Assembly: GCA_005778045.1 (NCBI GenBank)
Contig: SXKQ01000148.1
Location: forward strand, 1-22,918
Origin: Planctomycetia bacterium
GTDB taxonomy: Bacteria > Planctomycetota > UBA1135 > GCA-002686595
Reading direction: 5' to 3'
Length of the DNA: 22,918 bases
Numbering within the stretch: the first letter of the stretch is position 1; every line of letters starts with the position of its first letter. Position numbers and translations under genes: made by a program. Positions 7,771 to 14,666 of this stretch are shown here, one piece after another. The notes below the pieces were generated by a model, which had not been told where the DNA came from, made no database searches, and worked only from the letters and a program-made list of their open reading frames with translations.

Positions 7771-9747
7771 ATGAAGTTCATCCTCGCCCTGCTCGCCCTC
7801 GCCCCATTCGCCACTCCCGCGAGCGCCCAAGGCACCGCGCCGACGCTGCAGCTCAGCCTGCAGAACCAGCTCGTGGCAGTGGACCGTCTCGCGCCGGGAT
7901 CGACCACGGCCACGGCCGTCTTTCCGGTCGATGCGCTCGGCACGCAGCTGGTGCTCGACATCAGCACCTCGATCTCGAACCTGCAGACCTCGATCTCCGT
8001 CCCCGGCGGGCAGACGATCACGCAAGCCAACGTCGCGACCTTCGGCGGGAGCTTCTCGACCTTCGAGGGCGCGCTCGCTGCAGACGAGCCGACGTTCTCG
8101 GCGCTCGCCCGTCCGGGCTTCCACCACCTGTACGTGTTCAACGCGCCGGCCGCCGGTTCGTACACAGTGAACCTCGACGGCGGTGCGGGCCTCGCGCAGG
8201 AGATCGCGGTGCTCTCGACCCTGATCTCCTCGAGCTCGCTCGGCGCGGCGGTGTTCACCACGGCCGACACGGTCATCGTGGGCGCTCCGGCGGTCATCGG
8301 GTACGCGCTGTTCAACGGCGCGACCCCTGTCACGGGCGCGACCGTCACCGCCAGCCTGCTCGCCGACAGCGGCGAGAGCGCCAGCGTGACGCTGCTCGAC
8401 GATGGCGCGGGGACCGATGTCGCGGCAGCCGACGGCATCTACTCGGGCAGCTACGTGCCGCTCGCCGCCGGGACCTTCGGGATCAGCGCCGTCGCCACGG
8501 GCACCACGCCCCAGACGGGCGCCTTCACGCGCGGTGGCGGCGCGCAGTTCCTCGCCGTGCCCCCGAGCGCGCTGATCGCGGGGACGTTCACGGAAGTGGG
8601 CATCGACACCAACGGCAACAGCCTGTTCGACCTGCTGCGCATCTCGATCGCGCTCAACATCGTCAACGCCGGCGACTACGTGACGCAGGTGACGCTCCGA
8701 CCGGCCGGAGGCGAAGCGATCGTCGCGGGCGCCAACGCCACGTTGGCCGTCGGCGCGTCGTCCGTGCCCGTGGACTTCCCGGCGCTCGCCTTCGTCACCG
8801 AAGGCAGCGGCGGCCCCTACGCGGTCGAGCGCGTCGAAGTCACCTTCGTCGATCCGGTGCTCGGACCGGTCCCTGCGGACAACGCCAGCAACCTCGGCAA
8901 CACGCAGGCCTACACCCTGACGCAGTTCGAGCGCGACCCGATCGTGCTCACGGGCGTGATCGAGGATCAGGGCTTCGACGACAATGGCAACGGCCAGTTC
9001 GACCGCTTCCGCGTGCGCGTCGGCGTCGACCTGCTCGAGGACGGCTTCTACAGCTGGTCCTTCAAGCTCGCGCGCGCCACCGGCGAGGAGATCGTGTTCG
9101 CGGCGAACTCGGCGACCTTCGGCATCAACAACCTCGTGCCGGGCGCGCAGCTGCTCGAGGTGGAGTTCGACGGGCTCGCCATCGGCCAGACCGGCGCCAA
9201 CGGGCCGTTCCGCATCACCGACCTGCTGATCGAGGGGCCCGGCGGGGCCAACCTCGTGCGCACGGAGGTCGGACAGACGGGCGCCTACACCTCGCCGCAG
9301 TTCGAGGGCGGCTTCGTGGCCAACACGCCGCCGACCATCTCGCTCGAGGGCGCGACCTGCGGCAGCGAGGTCTTGGTCACGTTCCCCAATGAGCTGGTGC
9401 TGGTGGTGACGGCCACCGACGCGGATGCCGGCGACGACGTCACCCTGACGATCTCGGGCCTGCCCGCGGGCGCGGAGCTCACGCCGAACCCGCCGCAGAG
9501 TGGCAACCCGGCGCGCTTTACCGTGCGCTGGAAGCCGAGTGGCGTCGCGCGCGCGGACGTCACCATCACCGCCGTCGATTCGAGCGACCTGACCTCGACC
9601 TGCACGCTCACGCTGCGCGCCAAGGGCGAAGGCTGCAACTGCAGCGTCCCTGCGGGCGAGGAGGGTGCGACGTGGCAGCTGCCGCTCGCGCTCGCCGTGC
9701 TCGTCGTGCTCGGGTTCTACGCGCGGCGCTCCCTGCGCGTTGGCTAG
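7771..9747 (+). CDS. Surface protein with C-terminal MYXO-CTERM-like sorting tail
   Basis: 658 residues. The ATG at 7771 gives a good signal peptide (MKFILALLAL to ASAQ) and has GGAG nine bases upstream; an ATG at 7741 overlapping the lipase stop would put ten polar residues before it. Residues about 165-245 resemble the segment of choice-of-anchor X proteins (LLDDGAGTDVAAADGIYSG). Two related modules start with Asp/Asn-rich loops (GIDTNGNSLFD near 277 and GFDDNGNGQFD near 401), and a cadherin/Ig-like domain spans about 515-620. The end is tripartite: EGCNCS (Cys622 and Cys624), a hydrophobic segment (about 637-650) and an Arg-containing terminus. This is the architecture of C-terminal sorting signals. 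It should be exported, held in the membrane by the tail and processed by the protease encoded next to it. Domain names are by eye. Confidence 0.82.
   Translation: MKFILALLALAPFATPASAQGTAPTLQLSLQNQLVAVDRLAPGSTTATAVFPVDALGTQLVLDISTSISNLQTSISVPGGQTITQANVATFGGSFSTFEGALAADEPTFSALARPGFHHLYVFNAPAAGSYTVNLDGGAGLAQEIAVLSTLISSSSLGAAVFTTADTVIVGAPAVIGYALFNGATPVTGATVTASLLADSGESASVTLLDDGAGTDVAAADGIYSGSYVPLAAGTFGISAVATGTTPQTGAFTRGGGAQFLAVPPSALIAGTFTEVGIDTNGNSLFDLLRISIALNIVNAGDYVTQVTLRPAGGEAIVAGANATLAVGASSVPVDFPALAFVTEGSGGPYAVERVEVTFVDPVLGPVPADNASNLGNTQAYTLTQFERDPIVLTGVIEDQGFDDNGNGQFDRFRVRVGVDLLEDGFYSWSFKLARATGEEIVFAANSATFGINNLVPGAQLLEVEFDGLAIGQTGANGPFRITDLLIEGPGGANLVRTEVGQTGAYTSPQFEGGFVANTPPTISLEGATCGSEVLVTFPNELVLVVTATDADAGDDVTLTISGLPAGAELTPNPPQSGNPARFTVRWKPSGVARADVTITAVDSSDLTSTCTLTLRAKGEGCNCSVPAGEEGATWQLPLALAVLVVLGFYARRSLRVG
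9625..9744 (+). other. Encoded C-terminal sorting signal (Cys-x-Cys, transmembrane, Arg cluster)
   Basis: Residues 619-658 of the surface protein. The order is G-E-G-C-N-C-S, a short polar linker, a hydrophobic helix (LPLALAVLVVLGFY) and ARRSLR. MYXO-CTERM signals have an invariant Cys motif of this kind just outside the helix and are processed by CPBP-family proteases (myxosortases). The match is to the general pattern; no profile score was computed. Confidence 0.7.
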
Positions 9748-10342
9748 CCGAGCCAAGCTCGACCTTCTCGAGAGCGTCGCCGCGATCACGCTGGTCGCGG
9801 CGACGCTCGACTTGTTTCCGTCGGCGTGGGTCCCGCTCGCGCTGGGCCTGCCCCTCGCCTCGAGCTGGCTGCGAGGCGAGCCGCCCGCAGCGCTGGTCGG
9901 ACCGCTCGAGCCCTGGCGAGCTTTGCGACAGGCGCTGCTCGTGCTCGCCGTGACGCTGCCGCTCTGGGGCCTTGGCACTGTCCTCGCCCTGCGCGGCGGC
10001 TGGGTCTTCCCGGCGCTCGGAACGACCGGCGGCGCGACGCCCATCGCGCTCGTGACCCTGCCGCTCGTCGAGGAGTTCTTCTTTCGCGGCTACCTGCAGC
10101 CGCGGCTCGAGCGCGTGTGGCCCGAGCGACGCACGCTGCTCGGTGCGCAGGTGAGCCGGGGCTGGCTGGTCGCCGCGCTGGCGTTCGGCCTCGCTCACCT
10201 GCAGCTCGGTTCGCTCGCGGCCGCAAGCCGCGTCGTACCGGGACTCGTGCTCGGCCACTGTCGCGCGGCGACCGGCTCGATCTGGGCCGGCTGGCTCGTG
10301 CACGTCGCTTACAACCTCGCCGGCTCGCTGTTCGCTGGCTGA
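9740..10342 (+). CDS. CPBP-family (Rce1-like) glutamic intramembrane protease, candidate sorting enzyme
   Basis: 200 residues from a TTG at 9740 that overlaps the surface protein gene by 8 bp. An upstream GTG at 9665 is in frame but would add Cys/Arg/Ser-rich residues that only mirror the sorting tail in another frame. All three motifs of the CPBP family are present: EExxxR (Glu111, Glu112, Arg116), FxxxH (Phe149, His153) and HxxxN (His188, Asn192), set in hydrophobic segments. The family includes CAAX prenyl proteases and the myxosortases that cleave Cys-containing C-terminal sorting signals. Being translationally coupled to a gene ending in just such a signal makes a sorting role the best guess. 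The protein is short, with only one or two helices before the core. Its 3' end overlaps the convergent Lgt-like gene by 34 bp. Confidence 0.85.
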   Translation: MASRAKLDLLESVAAITLVAATLDLFPSAWVPLALGLPLASSWLRGEPPAALVGPLEPWRALRQALLVLAVTLPLWGLGTVLALRGGWVFPALGTTGGATPIALVTLPLVEEFFFRGYLQPRLERVWPERRTLLGAQVSRGWLVAALAFGLAHLQLGSLAAASRVVPGLVLGHCRAATGSIWAGWLVHVAYNLAGSLFAG

Positions 10343-11067
10343 CGGACGCGGGCGACCGAGAGCGCCACGAGCGCGCCGAGACAGCTCCACTGCGCGAACG
10401 TGAGGCCGCCCCAGCGCGGGTCGACATCCGCCGCCGCGATCGCGCCGCTCGCGATCGCCGCAAGCGCGTCGTCACCGTCGATGCGCAGGAAGTCGAGCAG
10501 GAAGCGCGCGGGTGCGTAGGCGAGCACGAAGGTCGCGAGCACCGCACCATCCGACCTCCGGCGCTGGAAGGCACGCACGCACAGCGCGAGCACGGGCAGG
10601 GCGAGCAGGGCCTCGTACAGTCCGAGGTCGTGGCGCAGGCCATCCGGGTAGGCGCAGGCCAGCACGAACTCGCTGCGCGCTCCGGGGTGATCGTGGGCGA
10701 GAAAGCACCCAAGGCGCGCGAGCGGCCACGCGGCCGCGAGCCCGAGCAGCACGAGCTCCGCCGCTGCGGCGAAGCTCCTGCGCGCGAGTCGCGCGAACAC
10801 CAGCGTCCCGAGCGCACCCCCGAGGAACCCGCCCGCGGACGACAGTCCGTACGTGAGTGAGAGGAGCGCCACCCACGGACGCTCGCCGAGCCCGTCGGGC
10901 GAGTGGAACAGCAGCGCGGCAAGGTGCGCGCCGATGAGACCGCTGCCGAGTGCCATCGAGGCCGCCACGAGCCCCACCGAGGCCCGTTCGCCGCGCGCGC
11001 ACGCGGCCCACGCGCTCGTCGCGAGCCCGAGCGCCGCAGCAGCCGTGGAGGTGACGACGAAGCTCAT
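10309..11067 (-). CDS. Prolipoprotein diacylglyceryl transferase (Lgt) family protein, divergent
   Basis: 252 residues, polytopic membrane protein. The Lgt signature is recognisable: RLGCFLAHDHPG (118-129), LYE (150-152), RFLLDFLR (188-195) and GLTFAQW (221-227). Lgt moves diacylglycerol from phosphatidylglycerol to the lipobox Cys. By motif alignment with E. coli Lgt, Arg143, Gly154 and Arg239 are kept (Arg118, Gly129, Arg188), Glu151 and Glu243 become Asp (126, 192), Asn146 becomes Cys121, and the His of the HGG motif becomes Ala78 (SSAGGF). It may be a functional variant or a paralogue with another substrate. It is convergent with and overlaps the CPBP protease gene, and is divergent from the sigma factor gene 64 bp away. 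With no other lgt in view, I leave the symbol blank. Confidence 0.75.
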   Translation of the reverse strand: MSFVVTSTAAAALGLATSAWAACARGERASVGLVAASMALGSGLIGAHLAALLFHSPDGLGERPWVALLSLTYGLSSAGGFLGGALGTLVFARLARRSFAAAAELVLLGLAAAWPLARLGCFLAHDHPGARSEFVLACAYPDGLRHDLGLYEALLALPVLALCVRAFQRRRSDGAVLATFVLAYAPARFLLDFLRIDGDDALAAIASGAIAAADVDPRWGGLTFAQWSCLGALVALSVARVRQPANSEPARL

Positions 11068-11113
11068 CGCAGGACCGTGGGCCCCATCCTACGGCGACGC
11101 CGCGGGGGACTGG

Positions 11114-11119
11114 TATGCT
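11114..11119 (+). promoter_or_regulatory. Candidate -10 element for the ECF sigma operon
   Basis: TATGCT lies 12 bp before the ATG at 11132, so a transcript from it would have almost no leader. This fits the absence of a Shine-Dalgarno sequence there. No convincing -35 is seen. The same hexamer occurs in the gap before nuoA. Confidence 0.3.
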
Positions 11120-11131
11120 CGGCAGCTAGCG

Positions 11132-11764
11132 ATGGAAGCGGCCTCGCAGGAACTCGAGCGACTGGCGCAGCGCGCGGCGGCGGGCGATCGCGGGGCCGTC
11201 GACGTGCTCATCGCGCGCTACCTGCCGGAGCTGCACGCCTTCGTCCGCCTGCGCGCGGGCCCGGTGGTGCGTGCGCGCGAATCGAGCTCGGACATCGTGC
11301 AGTCCGTGTGCCGCGAGGCGCTCGAGCACATCGACCGCTTCCAGTTCCCGAGCGAGTCCGCGTTCGAGCAGTGGCACTGCACGACCGCACTGCGCAAGAT
11401 CCTCAACCGCCACGACTACTGGCTCGCGCAGAAGCGCGACGCGCAGCGCGAGATCGGGCTCGGCGCGAACGCGAGCGGCTCGTTCGACGAAGGCGCCCTG
11501 CTCGACTGCGACGGGCGCTTCTCCTCACCGAGCCACGGCGCCGTGCGGCGCGAGGAGCTCGAGCGCATCGAGCGCGCCTTCGAGCAGATGCCCGAGGAGT
11601 ACCGCGAGGTGATCACGCTCGCGCACTTGGTCGGGCTCTCGCGCGCCGAGATCGCGCAGCAGCTTGGCAAGAGCGAGGGAGCCGTGCGCGTGCTGCTGCA
11701 CCGCGCGCTCGCGCGCATGTCGTCGATCCTGAGCAAACCTGGCGCGGTCGAAGAGAAACAGTGA
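11132..11764 (+). CDS. ECF RNA polymerase sigma factor, planctomycete type
   Basis: 210 residues. Region 2 is at about 20-95 (IARYLPELHAFVRLRAG, then SSDIVQSVCREALEHIDRF, where region 2.2 binds core polymerase). Region 4 is at about 145-200: MPEEYREVITLAHLVGLSRA with the helix-turn-helix EIAQQLGKSEGAVRVLLHRA that reads the -35 element. The pattern matches the ECF-type sigma factors that are numerous in planctomycetes. The ATG at 11132 is the first that leaves a normal N-terminus; the frame extends upstream only as shadow of the Lgt-like gene. The beta-CASP gene starts 3 bp after its stop, so the two are co-transcribed. No anti-sigma gene is adjacent on this strand, though a STAS/HATPase pair lies 1.9 kb downstream in opposite orientation. 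Confidence 0.88.
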   Translation: MEAASQELERLAQRAAAGDRGAVDVLIARYLPELHAFVRLRAGPVVRARESSSDIVQSVCREALEHIDRFQFPSESAFEQWHCTTALRKILNRHDYWLAQKRDAQREIGLGANASGSFDEGALLDCDGRFSSPSHGAVRREELERIERAFEQMPEEYREVITLAHLVGLSRAEIAQQLGKSEGAVRVLLHRALARMSSILSKPGAVEEKQ

Positions 11765-11767
11765 TCC

Positions 11768-13267
11768 ATGGAGATCGAGTTCCACGGCGCGACGGACGGG
11801 ACCACGGGCAGCTGCCACGTGCTGCGCGCGGGCGGGCGGCAGGTGCTGCTCGAGTGCGGGCTCTTTCAGGGCCACCGCGAGACTACCTACAAGCGCAACT
11901 CGCAGTTCCGCTTCGACCCGCGCGCGATCGACGCGGTGATCCTCTCGCACGCGCACATCGACCACTCCGGACGCCTGCCCATGCTCGTGCGCGGCGGCTT
12001 CAAGGGTCCGATCCACTCGACCGGCGCGACGGTCGACCTCGCCGAGCCGATGCTGCTCGACAGCGCCAGCATCCAGCTCAAGGACGCCGAGTTCCTCAAC
12101 AAGCGTCGCGTGATGGACAAGGTGCGCGCGCGGCGCGAGCGTCGCGAGGAGCGCTGCGAGGCCCGCCACGCGCTGGCGCACTTCCACACCCACGACGACG
12201 CCCCGGCGCTCGCGGTCTCCAACCCGCCCAAGCGCGAGGTGCTGCCGCTGTACCTCGAGGAGGACGTGCGCGACACGCTGCCCTTGTTCGTCCCCCACCG
12301 CTGGGGCGACTGGTTTCAGATCGGCCCGTCCCTGCGCGTGCGGCTGCACGACGCCGGGCACATCCTCGGCGCCTCGTGGGTCGAGCTCGAGGCTCGCGAG
12401 CGCGGCAAGACGGTGCGAGTCGTGTTCTCTGGTGACTACGGGCGCCCGCAGCCGATCCTGCGCGATCCCGTGCCGCTCGCACCCGCCGACATCGTGATCT
12501 GCGAGAGCACCTACGGCGACCGCTGCCATCCACCGGTCGACGACACCGAGGCGCAGCTCTCGCTCGCCGTCGAGCGGCTCCACAAGCGTCGTCGCGGCAA
12601 GCTGCTCATCCCGGCCTTCGCCGTGGGCCGAACGCAGCACATCCTGTACGCACTCTCGCGCATCTTCGAGCGCAAGAAGATCGCGGACATTCCGGTGTAC
12701 GTGGACAGCCCGCTCGCCAAGCGCGCGACGGAGATCGTCTACAAGCACCGCGAGTGCTTCGACGACGACGCGCTGGCGCGGCTGCGCAAGGCCGAGTCGG
12801 GCGAGCATCGCCTCAAGGTGCACTTCACCCAGACCGTCGACGACAGCAAGGCGCTCAATCAGGCCAAGGGCCCGATGGTGGTCGTCTCGGCCTCGGGGAT
12901 GATGGAGTCGGGCCGCATCCTGCACCACCTCGCATGGGCGGTCGGCAGCCCGGAAACCGAAGTCGCGGTGGTCGGCTACCAAGCGCAAGGCACGCTCGGC
13001 CGCCGGCTCGTGGAAGGCGCGCTCGAGGTCAACATCCTCGGCATGCTGCGTACCGTGCGCGCGCGTGTGACCGTGATGAACGGCTTCTCCGCTCACGCCG
13101 ACCGCGATGAGCTGCTGCAGACGCTGCTCCCCATCGCACCGCAGTGCAAGTCGCTATTTCTCGTGCACGGCGAGAACGACCAGCGCCTGCCGCTCGCCCG
13201 CACCCTCGGCCAGCGCGGCTTCGCGCGCGTCGAGTGCCCGCGCAACGCGGCCGTGTGGAAGCTGTGA
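11768..13267 (+). CDS. Beta-CASP metallo-beta-lactamase-fold RNA hydrolase
   Basis: 499 residues, cytoplasmic. The metal-binding motifs of the metallo-beta-lactamase fold are HAHIDH (61-66), His198 in AGHILG and Asp223 in SGDYGR. The beta-CASP motifs follow: ESTYGDR (246-252, motif A), the His in SGRILHHL of motif B and His467 in LVHGEND (motif C), with SAHADRDE (441-448) near the end. This is the CPSF73/YSH1-like group, bacterial members of which are RNA endo- or exonucleases. The length is typical apart from a charged insert at about 112-155 (Arg/Glu/His-rich). It starts 3 bp after the sigma factor and its last codons overlap the JAMM gene by 4 bp (GTGA), indicating translational coupling. 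An RNA substrate is inferred from the family. Confidence 0.92.
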   Translation: MEIEFHGATDGTTGSCHVLRAGGRQVLLECGLFQGHRETTYKRNSQFRFDPRAIDAVILSHAHIDHSGRLPMLVRGGFKGPIHSTGATVDLAEPMLLDSASIQLKDAEFLNKRRVMDKVRARRERREERCEARHALAHFHTHDDAPALAVSNPPKREVLPLYLEEDVRDTLPLFVPHRWGDWFQIGPSLRVRLHDAGHILGASWVELEARERGKTVRVVFSGDYGRPQPILRDPVPLAPADIVICESTYGDRCHPPVDDTEAQLSLAVERLHKRRRGKLLIPAFAVGRTQHILYALSRIFERKKIADIPVYVDSPLAKRATEIVYKHRECFDDDALARLRKAESGEHRLKVHFTQTVDDSKALNQAKGPMVVVSASGMMESGRILHHLAWAVGSPETEVAVVGYQAQGTLGRRLVEGALEVNILGMLRTVRARVTVMNGFSAHADRDELLQTLLPIAPQCKSLFLVHGENDQRLPLARTLGQRGFARVECPRNAAVWKL

Positions 13268-13653
13268 GGCCGCTGCGCGCGCACGCGCCGCACGAGCTGC
13301 GCACGAACCTGTTCGAGCGCGCGCGCTCGGCCGCGCCGCGCGAGGCCTGCGGCCTGCTGCTCGGCCGCCGCACGCCGGACGGCATCGAATTAGAGTCGCT
13401 CGCCGAGCTGCCGAACCGTGCACGCACAGCCGCTGCGTTCGAGCTCGAGCCGCTCGACGTACTCGCCGCCGAGCGCGCGGCGCTCGCGAGCGGGCGCGAG
13501 GTGGTCGGAGCCTGGCATTCGCACGTCGACGCACCCGCGGTGCCCTCCGTGCGCGATCTCGCCGGAGCGGGCTACGGACTTTCGCTCGTGATTTCCCTGC
13601 GCGCGAACGAGCTGCGCGCCTGGCTGGGCGCGGTGGAGCTCGAGCTCGCCTGA
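13264..13653 (+). CDS. JAMM/MPN+ (JAB domain) zinc metallopeptidase
   Basis: 129 residues from a GTG at 13264 that overlaps the preceding TGA. The complete JAMM signature is present: Glu27 in REACGLLLG, His85-x-His87, then seven residues, Ser95-x-x-Asp98 (HSHVDAPAVPSVRD). JAMM enzymes are zinc isopeptidases or peptidases; the small bacterial ones include Mec-type enzymes that release cysteine from a ThiS-like carrier protein. No ubiquitin-like or E1-like partner lies in this window, so the substrate is unknown. It is the third gene of the sigma / beta-CASP / JAMM unit. Its stop (13651-13653) directly abuts the stop of the minus-strand HATPase gene, leaving no room for a terminator. Confidence 0.88.
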   Translation: MRPLRAHAPHELRTNLFERARSAAPREACGLLLGRRTPDGIELESLAELPNRARTAAAFELEPLDVLAAERAALASGREVVGAWHSHVDAPAVPSVRDLAGAGYGLSLVISLRANELRAWLGAVELELA

Positions 13654-14178
13654 TCAGGCCGGGAGCGGCCCGTCCCAGTGACAAGTCGCGCGTGCGACGT
13701 TGCCGCGCGCGTTGAACTCGAGCGACTCGCACAGCTCCCGCACGATCGCGAGCCCGCGTCCGGAGCGACGTCCCGGTAGCGGTGCGCGCGGAGCGCGCGG
13801 ATCGAAGCCCTTGCCGCTGTCCTCGACCTCGATCGAGAGCATCGGATCACCGTGCAGCGTCTCGAGCGCGAGCGCGATGCGCACTCGTCCCGTGCGGTTC
13901 TCGCTCAAGAGCCGCTCGCGCAGCACGTAGTAGTCGCTGAAGCCGCCGTCGCGCTCCTTGAGCGCCGAGTCGAGCCCGAGCACGCCATGCTCGAGAGCGT
14001 TGTGCCACAGTTCCGCGACCACGAGAGCCGCGGAATCGATCGAGTCACGGTTCCAGCCGGCCTCGGCGAGCGCTCCCTCGCAGGCGTGCACCGGGTCGGC
14101 GCCGCCGAGTTCGCTGCCGACGAACGTGAGTTCGAAGCTCCAGCCAGTCGACGGAGCGTGCGCGGACAGCGGGGCCAT
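13654..14178 (-). CDS. RsbW/SpoIIAB-like HATPase (anti-sigma or serine kinase type)
   Basis: 174 residues. The GHKL ATPase fold is shown by the N box ELWHNALEHG (Glu56, Asn60, His64), the G1 box EDSGKGFDP (Asp120, Gly122, Gly124) and the G2 region SGRGLAIVREL (139-149). Stand-alone domains of this type are anti-sigma factors or kinases that phosphorylate STAS proteins. A segment of about 30 residues between the N box and G1 (about 70-100) is longer than usual. It follows the STAS gene with a 7-bp gap, the usual RsbV/RsbW arrangement, and would act in the cytoplasm as the switch partner of that protein. The ATG at 14178 was chosen because earlier in-frame starts would overlap the STAS gene. 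Confidence 0.85.
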   Translation of the reverse strand: MAPLSAHAPSTGWSFELTFVGSELGGADPVHACEGALAEAGWNRDSIDSAALVVAELWHNALEHGVLGLDSALKERDGGFSDYYVLRERLLSENRTGRVRIALALETLHGDPMLSIEVEDSGKGFDPRAPRAPLPGRRSGRGLAIVRELCESLEFNARGNVARATCHWDGPLPA

Positions 14179-14185
14179 GGCGCAC

Positions 14186-14488
14186 TCAGGCGACCGTGAA
14201 CCAGTGGTCGAAGTCGCTCGCCGCCAGCAGGCGCGCCACCAGCGGTCGCGGGTGTTCAAGCGTTACCGAAGCTCCCTTCGAGGCTGCGAAGTCGCGCAGG
14301 AGCAGCAGCATCCCGAGCGCGGAGCTGTCGACGTACTCGGCGTCGCGCAGGTCGACTACGAAGGCGCAAGGCTCGCGCTCGCACTCCTCGTAGGAACGCA
14401 GGAAGGCCTCGCGGCAGCGGAAGTCGAAGCGTCCGGCGACGCGCAGCGTGAGGGTGCTGTCGGCGGAGAGGGTGGAGAAGATCGGCAT
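14186..14488 (-). CDS. STAS-domain anti-anti-sigma factor
   Basis: 100 residues. The STAS motif VDSSALGMLLLL (53-64) carries the Ser that is phosphorylated in SpoIIAA/RsbV proteins (probably Ser55). When unphosphorylated, such proteins bind the partner ATPase and free its target. The ATG at 14488 gives a normal length for this family; a longer frame to 14554 adds only Arg-rich shadow. It is the first gene of a two-gene minus-strand unit with the HATPase. What the pair controls is not shown. The neighbouring ECF sigma factor is a possible target, but ECF factors are not usually controlled this way. Confidence 0.88.
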   Translation of the reverse strand: MPIFSTLSADSTLTLRVAGRFDFRCREAFLRSYEECEREPCAFVVDLRDAEYVDSSALGMLLLLRDFAASKGASVTLEHPRPLVARLLAASDFDHWFTVA

Positions 14489-14648
14489 ACGTGCGGAGGT
14501 GGTTGTCGACCTCCGGAACAAGTTCCTTGGGGCGCGGGGGCCGCGCTTTCCCATCTCTGGGCCCGCCCCCCCCCCGCGACTGCGCTCGATGGCCCGCGCC
14601 CCGTCAGCGGGCGGCGAACTCGAATCAGGGGCTGGAACGAGTCTGGAT

Positions 14649-14663
14649 CTGGACTAGCTCCAG
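14649..14663. promoter_or_regulatory. Candidate operator of the Fur-family regulator
   Basis: CTGGACT-A-GCTCCAG is an imperfect 7-1-7 inverted repeat (outer five pairs match), the geometry of Fur/PerR boxes. It ends 3 bp before the regulator's ATG, where bound protein would block initiation. The rest of the 178-bp gap (14489-14666) holds a run of ten C (14566-14575) and no clear promoter. Tentative. Confidence 0.25.
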
Positions 14664-14666
14664 TGC

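Noticed and set aside
9665..9739. GTG start for the CPBP protease inside the surface protein gene
   Set aside because: It would add 25 residues rich in Cys, Arg and Ser that only reflect the sorting-tail codons in another frame. The TTG at 9740 leads straight into family-like sequence.
7435..10044. Minus-strand open frame of about 870 codons opposite the lipase, surface protein and protease genes
   Set aside because: Composition is Arg/Ala/Glu/Val-rich without motifs, while the plus-strand genes have signal peptides and catalytic motifs. It is a GC shadow.
14489..14554. Longer N-terminus of the STAS protein
   Set aside because: The extra 22 residues are Arg/Ser/Thr-rich and the STAS domain is complete without them.
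14566..14575. Run of ten C before the Fur-family gene as a phase-variation tract
   Set aside because: It lies outside any reading frame and about 90 bp before the start, with no promoter elements around it. One homopolymer in very GC-rich DNA is not enough.
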